DNA of 64,000 bases from Aquimarina sediminis (GCF_002895435.1 NZ_POYJ01000011.1:145527-209526), one strand, 5' to 3'. Counted from the stretch's first letter, positions 26,965 to 35,302 are shown. Numbers and translations: made by a program. Notes: generated by a model not told the origin, from the sequence alone.

Positions 26965-27444
26965 TTACCTTCTTAATGCTTTGATCTGTTCCTTACTATA
27001 TTTGGTTGCATACTCTCTAAACCATTTTTCTACGGTTTCTTCTCCCAAATAATCATAGGTAACAGATAATAAAAACTCTAGCTTTTGCAGATATTCTTTC
27101 TTTGTCTTCTCAGGGTTTTTAACCATCTCCCTTTTACGCTCATCTTTTTCATTTTTAGAAGCTGGGATATGATGAAAATATGGTGTGTCGAAATATTGTT
27201 TACTAAATTCATGATATTGTGGTGTAAACAAGATCATATTGTGCCACATCTCGTCTATAATCAAAAGATCATCTGGTATAAAAACTCCTGGAATTTGGCT
27301 TATAAACAAAAATTTAAGTGTTTCATCAAATATATCATTCACTTCATTTATGTCCAGTCGATACATATCACTAAATCTGGAAATAATATCTTCATTCCTA
27401 AACTGAAGAATACTTTCTAATTGCCTATTATCAAGCTTTTTCAT
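26965..27444 (-). CDS. Glycine-rich-domain-protein-like (GRDP-like) small protein with WH...Y...FHH motif
   Basis: The 159-residue cytoplasmic protein contains DEMWHNMILFTPQYHEFSKQ and YFDTPYFHHIP (about 63-93). The spacing of Trp-His, Thr, Tyr-His and the final His-His-x-Pro resembles the conserved core of GRDP-like (PF07173) proteins, whose biochemical role is not established. The several histidines could form a metal site. The rest is helical and highly charged. It is the first gene after the peptide and attenuator and ends 2 bp from the 306-residue gene. A role in modifying or binding the Cys/His-rich peptide is inferred from position only. Confidence 0.65.
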   Translation of the reverse strand: MKKLDNRQLESILQFRNEDIISRFSDMYRLDINEVNDIFDETLKFLFISQIPGVFIPDDLLIIDEMWHNMILFTPQYHEFSKQYFDTPYFHHIPASKNEKDERKREMVKNPEKTKKEYLQKLEFLLSVTYDYLGEETVEKWFREYATKYSKEQIKALRR

Positions 27445-27467
27445 GTATAAATTATCTTAATAAAATA

Positions 27468-27493
27468 CGGTAGCACGATAAGTCGTACTACCG
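27468..27493 (-). terminator. Stem-loop attenuator between peptide gene and downstream operon
   Basis: On the minus strand, CGGTAGTACGA pairs with TCGTGCTACCG (one G-U pair) around a CTTA loop, followed by the T-rich TATTTTATT. It lies 10 bp after the peptide stop codon and 24 bp before the next start. A leaky terminator at this point would make the peptide transcript far more abundant than the downstream genes, as in many RiPP operons. Confidence 0.7.
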
Positions 27494-27503
27494 CAATCAG
27501 TGT

Positions 27504-27614
27504 TTACAATGTATGTGAACAATGTCCACAGTTACTACAATGCGTACCTCCAACAGGATTAGCTAATTTTTCGGCCAAAATCTGAGAAATTAATGCTTCT
27601 TTTTTAATTTGCAT
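27504..27614 (-). CDS. 36-residue Cys/His-rich peptide, candidate ribosomal natural-product precursor
   Basis: This frame is too short for routine ORF calling. It begins at the ATG complementary to 27612-27614 and reads MQIKKEALISQILAEKLANP, then VGGTHCSNCGHCSHTL and a TAA. The first 20 residues look like a helical leader, the VGG is leader-cleavage-like, and the last 13 residues hold three Cys and three His in the order H-C-x-x-C-x-H-C-x-H. Evidence that it is a real gene: it stands alone just upstream of the operon, a stem-loop attenuator follows its stop codon, a palindrome lies 58 bp upstream, and the composition is highly non-random. The core could bind Cu, Zn or Fe directly or be modified at Cys. 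An unmodified metal-binding miniprotein is the main alternative. Confidence 0.7.
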   Translation of the reverse strand: MQIKKEALISQILAEKLANPVGGTHCSNCGHCSHTL

Positions 27615-28084
27615 GATTACATATATTAAGATTATACCTACTCTTTTTATAAGGTTTTCGGCTATCCCTTAGTTGCAACACTGTTGCAATATATATTACA
27701 TTTACACCAAACGCAATCATGTTGCATTTAAAAAAATGTTAAAAGATTTACCAAAGGGAATTTTAGATACAACAGTAATATTGCGAATATTAGATTCGAA
27801 TCCAAAGAGAGAGGCTCTTACCTTATTATAAAAACAGCAAATAAATCAAGTAATGCTTTATCTACTACGTATAATACTAAAAGTTAAGATTCTATCCGTA
27901 AAATGGCAATCATGCTCTAAAACCTAAAGAAATGTAGCGTTAAAAGGCGATGATCAATTTTATTACACATTGTTTTGACTATTACAACCTGAGTATCTAA
28001 TGAGTTGCATCAAGTATTTTCAAGAGTGTTATATACTAAGTTACAAAAGTTGATTACTACTTAAATTTGCTTCTTCAAAATACT
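27615..28084. promoter_or_regulatory. Leader region of the peptide operon with an 8-1-8 palindrome
   Basis: There is no convincing gene in these 470 bp. The main feature is the perfect inverted repeat TTGCAACA-C-TGTTGCAA at 27673-27689, about 58 bp upstream of the peptide ATG. Its central TGCAACA-n-TGTTGCA has the 7-1-7 geometry of Fur-family operators. A Fur-family regulator is encoded at 14191-14619 and an AraC regulator next door at 28085. Which one, if either, binds is unknown. A GTTGCA-like half-site also occurs at about 27720 and again near 28003. Confidence 0.5.
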
Positions 28085-29080
28085 CTAAGCACCAGGTCTT
28101 TTTTTCAATTCACTAGGTAAATAATTAAATTTCTTTTTAAAAGCGGCAGTAAAATGCTGGGGGTTTTTGTATCCAACGGCATAAGCTACTTCAGACACAT
28201 TCATTTCTTCTGTGGTAAGCATTTTTTTTGCCTTGTCCATTCTAACATTTGTCAAATAAGAAAAAATGGGTTCATTAAAAACTGACTTAAACTGCCTCTT
28301 AAGTTTATGCTGATTTAGACCAGTCAACATCGCTAATTTTTCAACAGTTAATGAATTGCCCATGTTTTCTTTTAAAATTCGTTCAGCATTCAAAATCTGA
28401 TCGAGTTCAACTTTATTAAGTTTATGAATTTGTTTTCTACTCTTCTCAAGGTTGATTTCTGAAAACAAATGACTAAATATCTCTTTTATCTTCGATTCTA
28501 TATATACTTGTTTAATTTCCTTTTGATAGGAACAAAAAATGATATCATCGATAATAAGAAGTAGATTAGGAGGTATTGGCTCATTTTGAGAAAACATAGT
28601 AAATGGCTCTTCATTTTTTAGTGCTTCTCCAAAACCTGTACTTACTTTATAAAAATTATCTTTAAAAATTTCCTTTAGATATTCTTCTGTAACAACTATT
28701 TCAAATGATTTTCTGGTTTTTGTATTATATGTTAAAGTTCCTTTTACTTCGGGAAGGTAAAAAAAGTTATAGTGCCCACTTTTAATTATTACGGGCACAC
28801 TTTTTGAATTATTTGGTATGTATTGACTATACCCTTCTATCTCAAAATGTACTTTTATATAAGGAAAATCGTGCTCTACTTCAAAGGTAACAGGGGCAGT
28901 AAAATCTTCTGATACTATATTAATCATTATACCATTCAACAATATCTCTCTACTGGTAACATTTACAAAACTAGTATTAATGGATTCCTTAATCTCCCTA
29001 ATCTCTTTAGTCCGTAATCCTTTTTCTTGTTTTTTGATTAGGGTCTCTTTGAACTTGTTGATTCTATATGTTGATCTCAT
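28085..29080 (-). CDS. AraC-family transcriptional regulator (PchR-like)
   Basis: The 331-residue protein ends in a double helix-turn-helix AraC domain (about 228-328: SLTVEKLAMLTGLNQHKLKR, then MNVSEVAYAVGYKNPQHFTA and the end FNYLPSEL). The N-terminal 200 residues resemble the ligand-sensing domain of PchR-type regulators that respond to ferric siderophores. It is transcribed divergently from the TonB receptor at 29247 with a 166-bp shared promoter region, and it also lies next to the leader of the peptide operon. It probably activates one or both uptake operons when the loaded ligand is present. Confidence 0.88.
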   Translation of the reverse strand: MRSTYRINKFKETLIKKQEKGLRTKEIREIKESINTSFVNVTSREILLNGIMINIVSEDFTAPVTFEVEHDFPYIKVHFEIEGYSQYIPNNSKSVPVIIKSGHYNFFYLPEVKGTLTYNTKTRKSFEIVVTEEYLKEIFKDNFYKVSTGFGEALKNEEPFTMFSQNEPIPPNLLLIIDDIIFCSYQKEIKQVYIESKIKEIFSHLFSEINLEKSRKQIHKLNKVELDQILNAERILKENMGNSLTVEKLAMLTGLNQHKLKRQFKSVFNEPIFSYLTNVRMDKAKKMLTTEEMNVSEVAYAVGYKNPQHFTAAFKKKFNYLPSELKKRPGA

Positions 29081-29208
29081 TTACAGATATTAAAAAGGTA
29101 GCCCCTAAGTTATTTGCGATCAATTCTTGATTTATTTATGGTTTTAACCTTGTTCATTTACGGCATTAATAATCCCATTTGCGTTAATAACTGAGCAAAG
29201 AACAGCAA

Positions 29209-29216
29209 TAATTTTG
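29209..29216 (+). promoter_or_regulatory. Candidate -7 box for the second receptor operon
   Basis: TAATTTTG matches the Bacteroidota consensus TAnnTTTG and lies 30 bp before the receptor ATG. No well-spaced -33 TTG is visible, as might be expected for a promoter that depends on an activator such as the divergent AraC protein. Confidence 0.4.
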
Positions 29217-29246
29217 CCAATTACTATTTAAACTAAATAAAAATAA

Positions 29247-31622
29247 ATGTACAAGAATTATGTTTTACTGTGCCTTTTGTTTTTCATAAATACAATTGTT
29301 TTTGGTCAATCTTCTCTTTCTGGCAAAGTCACTGATACAGATGGAAAGCCACTAATGGCCGCAACAATTCAAATAGCTGAAACAAACCTGGGAGCAATAA
29401 CCGATGAATATGGTCATTTTGAGTTAACTAAGACTCCTTTTGGAACCTATAAGGTAGAAATCTCCATTTTAGGCTACCAAAGTCAAATCGTTTCTATTTC
29501 TCCTCAAAAAGAGGAGCCTGTTTTTTTAACAATTACTATGGTCGAAAGCGATCAAGAATTAGACGAAATTATACTTCAAGGAAAATCCAAAACCCAAAAG
29601 AAAAGAGAAGAGCCAATCAAAATTGAAATCATTGACATAAAGAAAATACAGGCACAATCCATCAGCTTACCTCAGATCATGAACCAAACTTCTGGAGTAA
29701 AAGTAAGGCAAACGGGAGGTATCGGTAGTCGAATGATCATCAATATTAACGGTCTTCAAGGCAATGCAGTTCGGTTTTTTAAGGATGGAATTCCTCTTGA
29801 TTATCTAGGTAGAGCATTCGATTTGAGCCTGGTTCCTATAGATCAGTTGGCTAACATAGAGGTATACAAAGGAGTATTACCGGTAGATTTGGGAGCAGAT
29901 GCCTTGGGAGGAGCTGTAAATTTTATATCTAAAAAAAATCATGACAATAATCTCGACCTTGCCTACAGTGCAGCTTCATTTAATACTCAACAGGCAAACT
30001 TGAATGGGTATTTTAAAATTCCGAATTCAAAAATTTTTACAGAGGTTTCTTCATACTACACGCACTCTAATAATAATTATACTATAGATGTAGACATACC
30101 CGATACTGATACCGGTGTACCTGTAAATAGGTCTGTCGAAAGGTTTCATGATGGTATTCAGAGTTTGTTTTTAGAAACAAAAATGGGCATTAGAGATAGC
30201 AAAATAGCAGATGTCTTCGAAATAGGGTTCTCTTATTTTGATATGAAAAAGGAGTTACAAAACAATATAAGACTTACCATTCCTTATGGAGAAGCTATGT
30301 ATGAAGAAAATGCCTTAATTTATACAACACGCTATAAAAAACAACTCGGAAAATTACATTTAGATATTTTTGGAACCTATAGTAACAGGAATACTTTATT
30401 TGATGATACTCCCCAATACAGGTATAATTGGCTGGGAGAATCAACTCCAATACTTGACAATGATAATGGGGGAGAGACGAATCAAAACGCTCAATCATAT
30501 AGAGATCTCAAATTCGACAATTGGCTTACTCGTATAAACCTGAGCTATCAAATACATTCGAGGCATCGATTAAACTTTAATCATAATTACATTTATGAAA
30601 AACGTGTAGGCTCTGATCCTTTTGCCGAATCTTTAGGTAAGACGGTAGATATCTTGACTTATCCTGCAAAATATACAAGAAACATAACCGGAATAGGTCT
30701 CACTTCTTCTTTTTTTAACAACAAGCTCAACAATATGTTTACAGTAAAAAGATATAGTGTAAAAACAAGTTCTATATCCTCTGTTTTTGATTTTCATGGT
30801 GAACTTCCCGAATTTTCTGATGACAGTTTCGGATTTGGAAATTCAATCAAATTCAATCTTAATAAAAACCGATACGTTCGATTCTCCTATGAACGGGCTA
30901 CACGTATTCCAGAATCCAGGGAGTATTTTGGAGATGCAGTATTCATTATGGGAAATGAAGATTTAAAACCTGAAATCAGTAACAACATTAATCTCGGTTT
31001 TTATACTAACATTGACAAAAACAAAAGGTATTGGTTGGATCTCAATAGTTTCTATCGAGGTGTAGAAAATAACATTTTTATCCGCCCATATGGTGTAATA
31101 GCTTCTCGTTATGAAAATACAGATGATGCTCAAATTCTGGGAGCTGAGTTTACTATTAAAGGTCCTATCGTAAAAAACCTAAGCTTTAACCTAGCAGTTA
31201 CCTATCAAGATATTCGCTTAAAAAACACAGGTATAAAATCAAACTCTCTAGAAAATGCCAGACAGCCAAACATACCTTATTTCTTTGGTAACATTGGTCT
31301 GCGATACTCTCCCAAAAAATTATTAGGAAATGGAGATTGGCAGTTTTATGGGAACTACGGTTATGTAGAACAATACCTCCTAAATGCTGTTTCTAAGACA
31401 CAAGAACCTCCTCTTTTTGGTGATGTAGGTAGTATTAACGGTGTAAACATAATACCAACACAAAATCTAGTTGATGTTGGTATAACATATAAAATTTCTG
31501 GTGTACCGATTTGGATTAATTCTGAAATCAACAATGTACTGAATACTAAAGCATTTGATGGCTTTAGAGTACAAAAACCCGGAATTAACTATCGTTTTAA
31601 AATTAAATATTCAATTAATTAA
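29247..31622 (+). CDS. TonB-dependent receptor of the AraC-linked uptake operon
   Basis: The 791-residue protein has a signal peptide (MYKNYVLLCLLFFINTIVFG), a carboxypeptidase-regulatory-like domain (about 22-105), a plug (about 130-230: QTSGVKVRQTGGIGSRMIIN, FFKDGIPLDY, VYKGVLPVDLGADALGG) and a barrel ending in YRFKIKYSIN. It closely parallels the receptor at 23591-25966. The downstream DUF4374, DUF3325, DUF3649 and PepSY genes are a combination known from ferric-siderophore uptake loci, so an iron or other metal chelate is the likely substrate. Confidence 0.92.
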   Translation: MYKNYVLLCLLFFINTIVFGQSSLSGKVTDTDGKPLMAATIQIAETNLGAITDEYGHFELTKTPFGTYKVEISILGYQSQIVSISPQKEEPVFLTITMVESDQELDEIILQGKSKTQKKREEPIKIEIIDIKKIQAQSISLPQIMNQTSGVKVRQTGGIGSRMIININGLQGNAVRFFKDGIPLDYLGRAFDLSLVPIDQLANIEVYKGVLPVDLGADALGGAVNFISKKNHDNNLDLAYSAASFNTQQANLNGYFKIPNSKIFTEVSSYYTHSNNNYTIDVDIPDTDTGVPVNRSVERFHDGIQSLFLETKMGIRDSKIADVFEIGFSYFDMKKELQNNIRLTIPYGEAMYEENALIYTTRYKKQLGKLHLDIFGTYSNRNTLFDDTPQYRYNWLGESTPILDNDNGGETNQNAQSYRDLKFDNWLTRINLSYQIHSRHRLNFNHNYIYEKRVGSDPFAESLGKTVDILTYPAKYTRNITGIGLTSSFFNNKLNNMFTVKRYSVKTSSISSVFDFHGELPEFSDDSFGFGNSIKFNLNKNRYVRFSYERATRIPESREYFGDAVFIMGNEDLKPEISNNINLGFYTNIDKNKRYWLDLNSFYRGVENNIFIRPYGVIASRYENTDDAQILGAEFTIKGPIVKNLSFNLAVTYQDIRLKNTGIKSNSLENARQPNIPYFFGNIGLRYSPKKLLGNGDWQFYGNYGYVEQYLLNAVSKTQEPPLFGDVGSINGVNIIPTQNLVDVGITYKISGVPIWINSEINNVLNTKAFDGFRVQKPGINYRFKIKYSIN

Positions 31623-31632
31623 AAAGTCAAAA

Positions 31633-32856
31633 ATGAAAAAGACGACCCTAAAAATGTTCTCATTTATAATAGCTGTCACGAGTATGATGACAAGCTGTAG
31701 TAGCGATGACAACCCTAATGGAGAAATTTTAAATCCAGATAAGTCTAATGTGGCACTTTTTGTCATTACAGATCCTAATACCTCTAGCGGATTATTAATT
31801 CCGGGAGAAGAAATGTTCTCTGGTTCGATAGATCCGTCTACAGTTTCTAACGCTACACAAATAGCTTCTACCCGTACAACAGGAAATGCTTTTGGAAATG
31901 ATGTCTATCATACTTCTAATTCTGCTGGTGATCAAGGTATTCAAAAATTTAGTTATGAAAATAATTCTTTTTCTGACAAAGGTTTTATTGCTGTAACAAA
32001 AAACCGATTCATATACGAAATAGTGAACTCTACCAAGGGATATTACACAGATTCTGACCGAAGTCAAACTGCAATACAGACTTTTAATCCAACCTCAATG
32101 GAACGTACAGGAGAAATTGATATTGCTAGTCAAATATCTCACCTAATAACAGATAAAGTTGCCAGAACAAGAATTGGTGCTTTTATGATCGAAAGTCAAG
32201 GAAAATTATATACTCAAGTGTTTTTTTATGACAAAGATGGAAAGCATGTCTATGACACTACTTATGTTGCTGTTATAGATACTTCAAACGATACTTTTCT
32301 TAATTTGGCTAGTCATAATGATTTTATTTGGTTAGGTTTTGAAAGAAAAAACTCGAACTATGTAAACAAATCTAAAAATGGGGATATCTACCTTTCCGGT
32401 ATTTTAGGAGATATAACCGACGAACCCCATTCAAAATGTATTCGTATAAAAGCTGGTTCTAATGATTTTGATGCTTCATGGAAATTAGATTTTAATGATT
32501 TTATAGGAAAAGGTAGTTTTTCTTTAGGAGGACCCGCGATTATTGGAGATCAACTATATGTTAGGCTAAAATCTTCTCCTATGGCACCTGATTATAGTAA
32601 CCTTGCCGATGAAGATATTGAAGCATACACTATTGATATTAACACAAAAAAATTCACTAAGATCGAAGATATTCCTAGAAGTGGAGCTATCGCATTTAGT
32701 ATTAACGGTCCATCCATAATAGGTGACTTAGTATATTTTGCAGTTAGTAATACAGATTATCAAGGGTATTATTCTTATGATCCCGCAAGTGGTAAGGCAG
32801 AAGAAGCTTTTTCTTTAACAGGAGGTATCCCAAGTCAATTAGTATCTATTCAATAA
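31633..32856 (+). CDS. DUF4374-like surface lipoprotein, paralogue of 22387-23577
   Basis: The start at 31633 is chosen (407 residues) because it lies 10 bp after the receptor stop and yields a lipoprotein signal with lipobox SMMTSC and then SSDDN. The longer frame overlaps the receptor. The body again consists of propeller-like blades (VYHTSNSAGDQGIQKFSYEN, TKGYYTDSDRSQTAIQTFNP). The segment RIKAGSNDFDASWKLDF matches RIKAGQTDFDTEYFFDL in the other lipoprotein. It probably assists the adjacent receptor in ligand capture at the surface. Confidence 0.83.
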   Translation: MKKTTLKMFSFIIAVTSMMTSCSSDDNPNGEILNPDKSNVALFVITDPNTSSGLLIPGEEMFSGSIDPSTVSNATQIASTRTTGNAFGNDVYHTSNSAGDQGIQKFSYENNSFSDKGFIAVTKNRFIYEIVNSTKGYYTDSDRSQTAIQTFNPTSMERTGEIDIASQISHLITDKVARTRIGAFMIESQGKLYTQVFFYDKDGKHVYDTTYVAVIDTSNDTFLNLASHNDFIWLGFERKNSNYVNKSKNGDIYLSGILGDITDEPHSKCIRIKAGSNDFDASWKLDFNDFIGKGSFSLGGPAIIGDQLYVRLKSSPMAPDYSNLADEDIEAYTIDINTKKFTKIEDIPRSGAIAFSINGPSIIGDLVYFAVSNTDYQGYYSYDPASGKAEEAFSLTGGIPSQLVSIQ

Positions 32857-32865
32857 AATTCTAGT

Positions 32866-33204
32866 ATGTATAGCTTGTCTATAATCATATCTTTCTTTTC
32901 TATTTGGTGTCTCTACTCAATTTCAGAAAAAGTAGAATATACAAAAAAGGGAATTACGCTTATTTTATCAAGAAACACTAGGGCAGCAAAAATAGCTGCC
33001 TTAGTTTTCTTTCTAGTTTCTACAATTCTATTAAGTATATCATTAGGTCAGGTTTCGGGTATATTCACTAGTTTGGTCGTTTGGATAACACTGGCAAGTT
33101 TTACTCTTCTATTTACTCCATTTTCAAAAGTAAAACGACTTCACCTGATTCTCATAGGAACTTTAATCATTTGTATCGAATTGTTATTCTCTTTTATTTC
33201 TTGA
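32866..33204 (+). CDS. Small four-helix membrane protein, DUF3325-like
   Basis: The 112-residue protein is almost entirely hydrophobic, with about four membrane helices (LSIIISFFSIWCLYSIS, AAKIAALVFFLVSTILLSIS, SGIFTSLVVWITLASFTLLF, LILIGTLIICIELLFSFIS). In siderophore-uptake loci, DUF3325 proteins of this size and layout occur beside DUF3649 and PepSY membrane proteins, as here. Molecular function is unknown. They may form part of an inner-membrane ferric reductase complex. The next gene starts 2 bp after the stop. Confidence 0.7.
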   Translation: MYSLSIIISFFSIWCLYSISEKVEYTKKGITLILSRNTRAAKIAALVFFLVSTILLSISLGQVSGIFTSLVVWITLASFTLLFTPFSKVKRLHLILIGTLIICIELLFSFIS

Positions 33205-33206
33205 TT

Positions 33207-33491
33207 ATGCCAGCCAATAAAAAATATCTTACAAACTCATTAAGTACAAAAATTAGTAAAATATGTGCTGCTCTTATTGGTGGTATGATTGCTTCTATTT
33301 CGTTTCACTTAGCTTTAGCACTTTGGTTCAATCCAAATTACATTCTCCCTACTTCGCTTTTTTCGAATTTCATTCTTTGGACATTTTTTATGATTCTGGT
33401 CTATTGGATTAAAAATCCGTGGAAATCATGGGGAATACTCCTATTCGTTATAGCTACCTCAACTGCAGCAATATTTTTAGCAAAAAACTGA
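33207..33491 (+). CDS. Small membrane protein, DUF3649-like
   Basis: The ATG at 33207 gives a 94-residue product that starts 2 bp after the previous stop codon. A longer frame from 33081 runs inside the preceding gene and is not credible. The protein has three hydrophobic helices (ICAALIGGMIASISFHLALA, LFSNFILWTFFMILVYWI, GILLFVIATSTAAIFLA) and a PWKSW turn like DUF3649 members. Together with DUF3325 and PepSY genes it forms a small inner-membrane set found in iron-chelate uptake operons. Confidence 0.7.
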   Translation: MPANKKYLTNSLSTKISKICAALIGGMIASISFHLALALWFNPNYILPTSLFSNFILWTFFMILVYWIKNPWKSWGILLFVIATSTAAIFLAKN

Positions 33492-33500
33492 ACCTTTAAA

Positions 33501-35162
33501 ATGAAAAGTAAAAACAAAAGAAACTTCAATGTTTTTTTCAATACACATACCGTTAGTGGTATTATTATAAGTGTAGCGCTTTTTGTATGCTTTTTTGCAG
33601 GAGCATTTGCCCTTTTTCAGACCAATATTAATAAATGGGAAAACAATGTAAAAAACGAGATAAACCTTAGTATTGATTACGAAAAAACCTTATCTATTAT
33701 CCAAAATGAAGGTTTCATTATGGATGGGCGCTCTTTTTTTATACAATTACTAGACAATTCTGCTCCTTATATAATGGTTGCCTCACGACCTATTAAAAAG
33801 CAAGAAAACAGTAATCTTACGAAAAAAGGTTTCTCTAATCCCAAGATCACACCTTATGGTCCAATCTCGGTGAAAATTGATCCCTTAACATACAAAATTA
33901 TAGACAGGGATAGTGTAGAACCCGTTGAGCATTTGGGTACCTTTTTATACCATCTTCATTATTTTGATCAAGTGCCAAAAGTGGGTATCTATTTATCTGG
34001 TTTGGTTTCCTTGTTTTTCTTCTTTGCAATTATAACAGGTATCATTATACATTGGAAAAAAATCGTATCTAACTTCTTTACTTTTAGGATCAAAGTTTCT
34101 ATAAAAAACTTATGGACAGATGCTCATACCGCTTTAGGTATTATCGGACTTCCTTTTCAATTTATGTATTCTGTTACCGGAGCCTTATTTGGACTTGTAA
34201 TTTTGGTTTTACTTCCATCAACAATGGTACTCTTTGATGGCGATCAAGGAAAATTATTAGGTTATATAGCTCCTGCTTACAAAACTTTTGATAAAACCAA
34301 TGAGCTATTGATAGAAAGACCAAACATTAATCAATTAGTACAAGATGCTCGCAACGAACTTCAAATAGATAAATTAGCACATGCCTCAATAAACATTAGT
34401 AACTACAATGACCAGAATGCTCATTTGATGGCAGAGTTTCGTACAAAAAGCAATAAAACTTTTTATGATGATGCCCATATCATTTATAGGCTAAGAGATG
34501 GTGCTGTCGTAAGTAAAAAAATGCTTCAAAATCATACGTATCAAGGAAACGTTTTACATACCGTTAGAAAACTACATTTTGCTCAGTTTGGAGGATACTT
34601 TGTTAAAGCCGTTTATTTTTTACTGTCATTGATAACATGTTTTGTCATTTTATCCGGAGTAATGATTTGGCTGGAAGCTAGAAACAACAAAATGTATCAA
34701 AAGAAAAAGAGATTTAATTCCTATCTGGGTTCAATCTATCTGGGAGCAAGTATGGGGTTGTTTCCCGCAATTTCATTTTTCTTCTGTATTACGAAAGCTT
34801 TTCCTGTCGAAATGGAAAATCGTTTTGAAATATTGAGTAATACATTTTACATCTTTTGGTTAAGCTACATTGTTTATGCTGCTATTTCTAAAGACTATCA
34901 TAAAATCAATAAACATGCTCTAATTTTAGCTGGAGTAATGGGGGTAATGATACCTTTTTTAAACGGATATCAATCTGGATTATGGTTTTGGAGTTCCTTG
35001 CAATCTGGATACATTGATTCATTCTTTATTGATATCTGTTGGTTTTTTCTAGGCTTACTTTCTTTAATCACTGCCTTTTCAGTAAAACGGTTAGTATCTC
35101 ATAAGACAAAAAGAAATGTCAAAAAAACAATAACAAAACCTCTTGATAATAAAACGTTTTAA
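33501..35162 (+). CDS. PepSY-associated transmembrane protein (iron-regulated membrane protein, possible reductase)
   Basis: The 553-residue protein has the PepSY_TM arrangement. A first helix lies near residues 17-39 (VSGIIISVALFVCFFAGAFA), then a periplasmic PepSY-like region (about 45-155), a helix with HLHYFDQVPKVGIYLSGLVS, and a conserved HWKK turn. The segment WTDAHTALGIIGLPFQFMYS precedes another helix, and HTVRKLHFAQFGG lies before the last set. The paired histidines near helix ends resemble heme- or metal-coordinating sites of this family. It closes the receptor operon and may reduce or release metal from the imported chelate. Confidence 0.88.
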   Translation: MKSKNKRNFNVFFNTHTVSGIIISVALFVCFFAGAFALFQTNINKWENNVKNEINLSIDYEKTLSIIQNEGFIMDGRSFFIQLLDNSAPYIMVASRPIKKQENSNLTKKGFSNPKITPYGPISVKIDPLTYKIIDRDSVEPVEHLGTFLYHLHYFDQVPKVGIYLSGLVSLFFFFAIITGIIIHWKKIVSNFFTFRIKVSIKNLWTDAHTALGIIGLPFQFMYSVTGALFGLVILVLLPSTMVLFDGDQGKLLGYIAPAYKTFDKTNELLIERPNINQLVQDARNELQIDKLAHASINISNYNDQNAHLMAEFRTKSNKTFYDDAHIIYRLRDGAVVSKKMLQNHTYQGNVLHTVRKLHFAQFGGYFVKAVYFLLSLITCFVILSGVMIWLEARNNKMYQKKKRFNSYLGSIYLGASMGLFPAISFFFCITKAFPVEMENRFEILSNTFYIFWLSYIVYAAISKDYHKINKHALILAGVMGVMIPFLNGYQSGLWFWSSLQSGYIDSFFIDICWFFLGLLSLITAFSVKRLVSHKTKRNVKKTITKPLDNKTF

Positions 35163-35230
35163 ATCTACTACCTATTATCATTTCAAATACTTTACAACCA
35201 AATAATTCATCATTAAGCAAAATCAAAAAT

Positions 35231-35302
35231 ATGAATACACAACAAAAAATTATTGTTTCATGGATATTATTATCACTGGGCGTAGTAATCCATCATTACT
35301 AA
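35231..35302 (+). CDS. Very short membrane peptide or gene remnant
   Basis: A 23-residue frame, MNTQQKIIVSWILLSLGVVI plus HHY, follows the PepSY gene by 68 bp. A second 25-residue frame at 35307-35384 (MDSDIIYLLKKKTGLLLSCI and five more residues) follows at once. Both have one hydrophobic stretch. They could be two tiny genes, or fragments of one decayed membrane-protein gene interrupted by stop codons. I cannot decide. Confidence 0.3.
   Translation: MNTQQKIIVSWILLSLGVVIHHY

Noticed and set aside
27736..27831. Rightward 31-residue frame (MLKDLPKGILDTTVILRILD...) in the leader region of the peptide operon
   Set aside because: It runs against the operon, has no clear ribosome-binding site, and no gene follows in that direction.
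31555..31632. N-terminal extension of the second DUF4374-like lipoprotein to 31555
   Set aside because: It lies inside the receptor gene and would bury the lipobox signal. The ATG at 31633 fits better.
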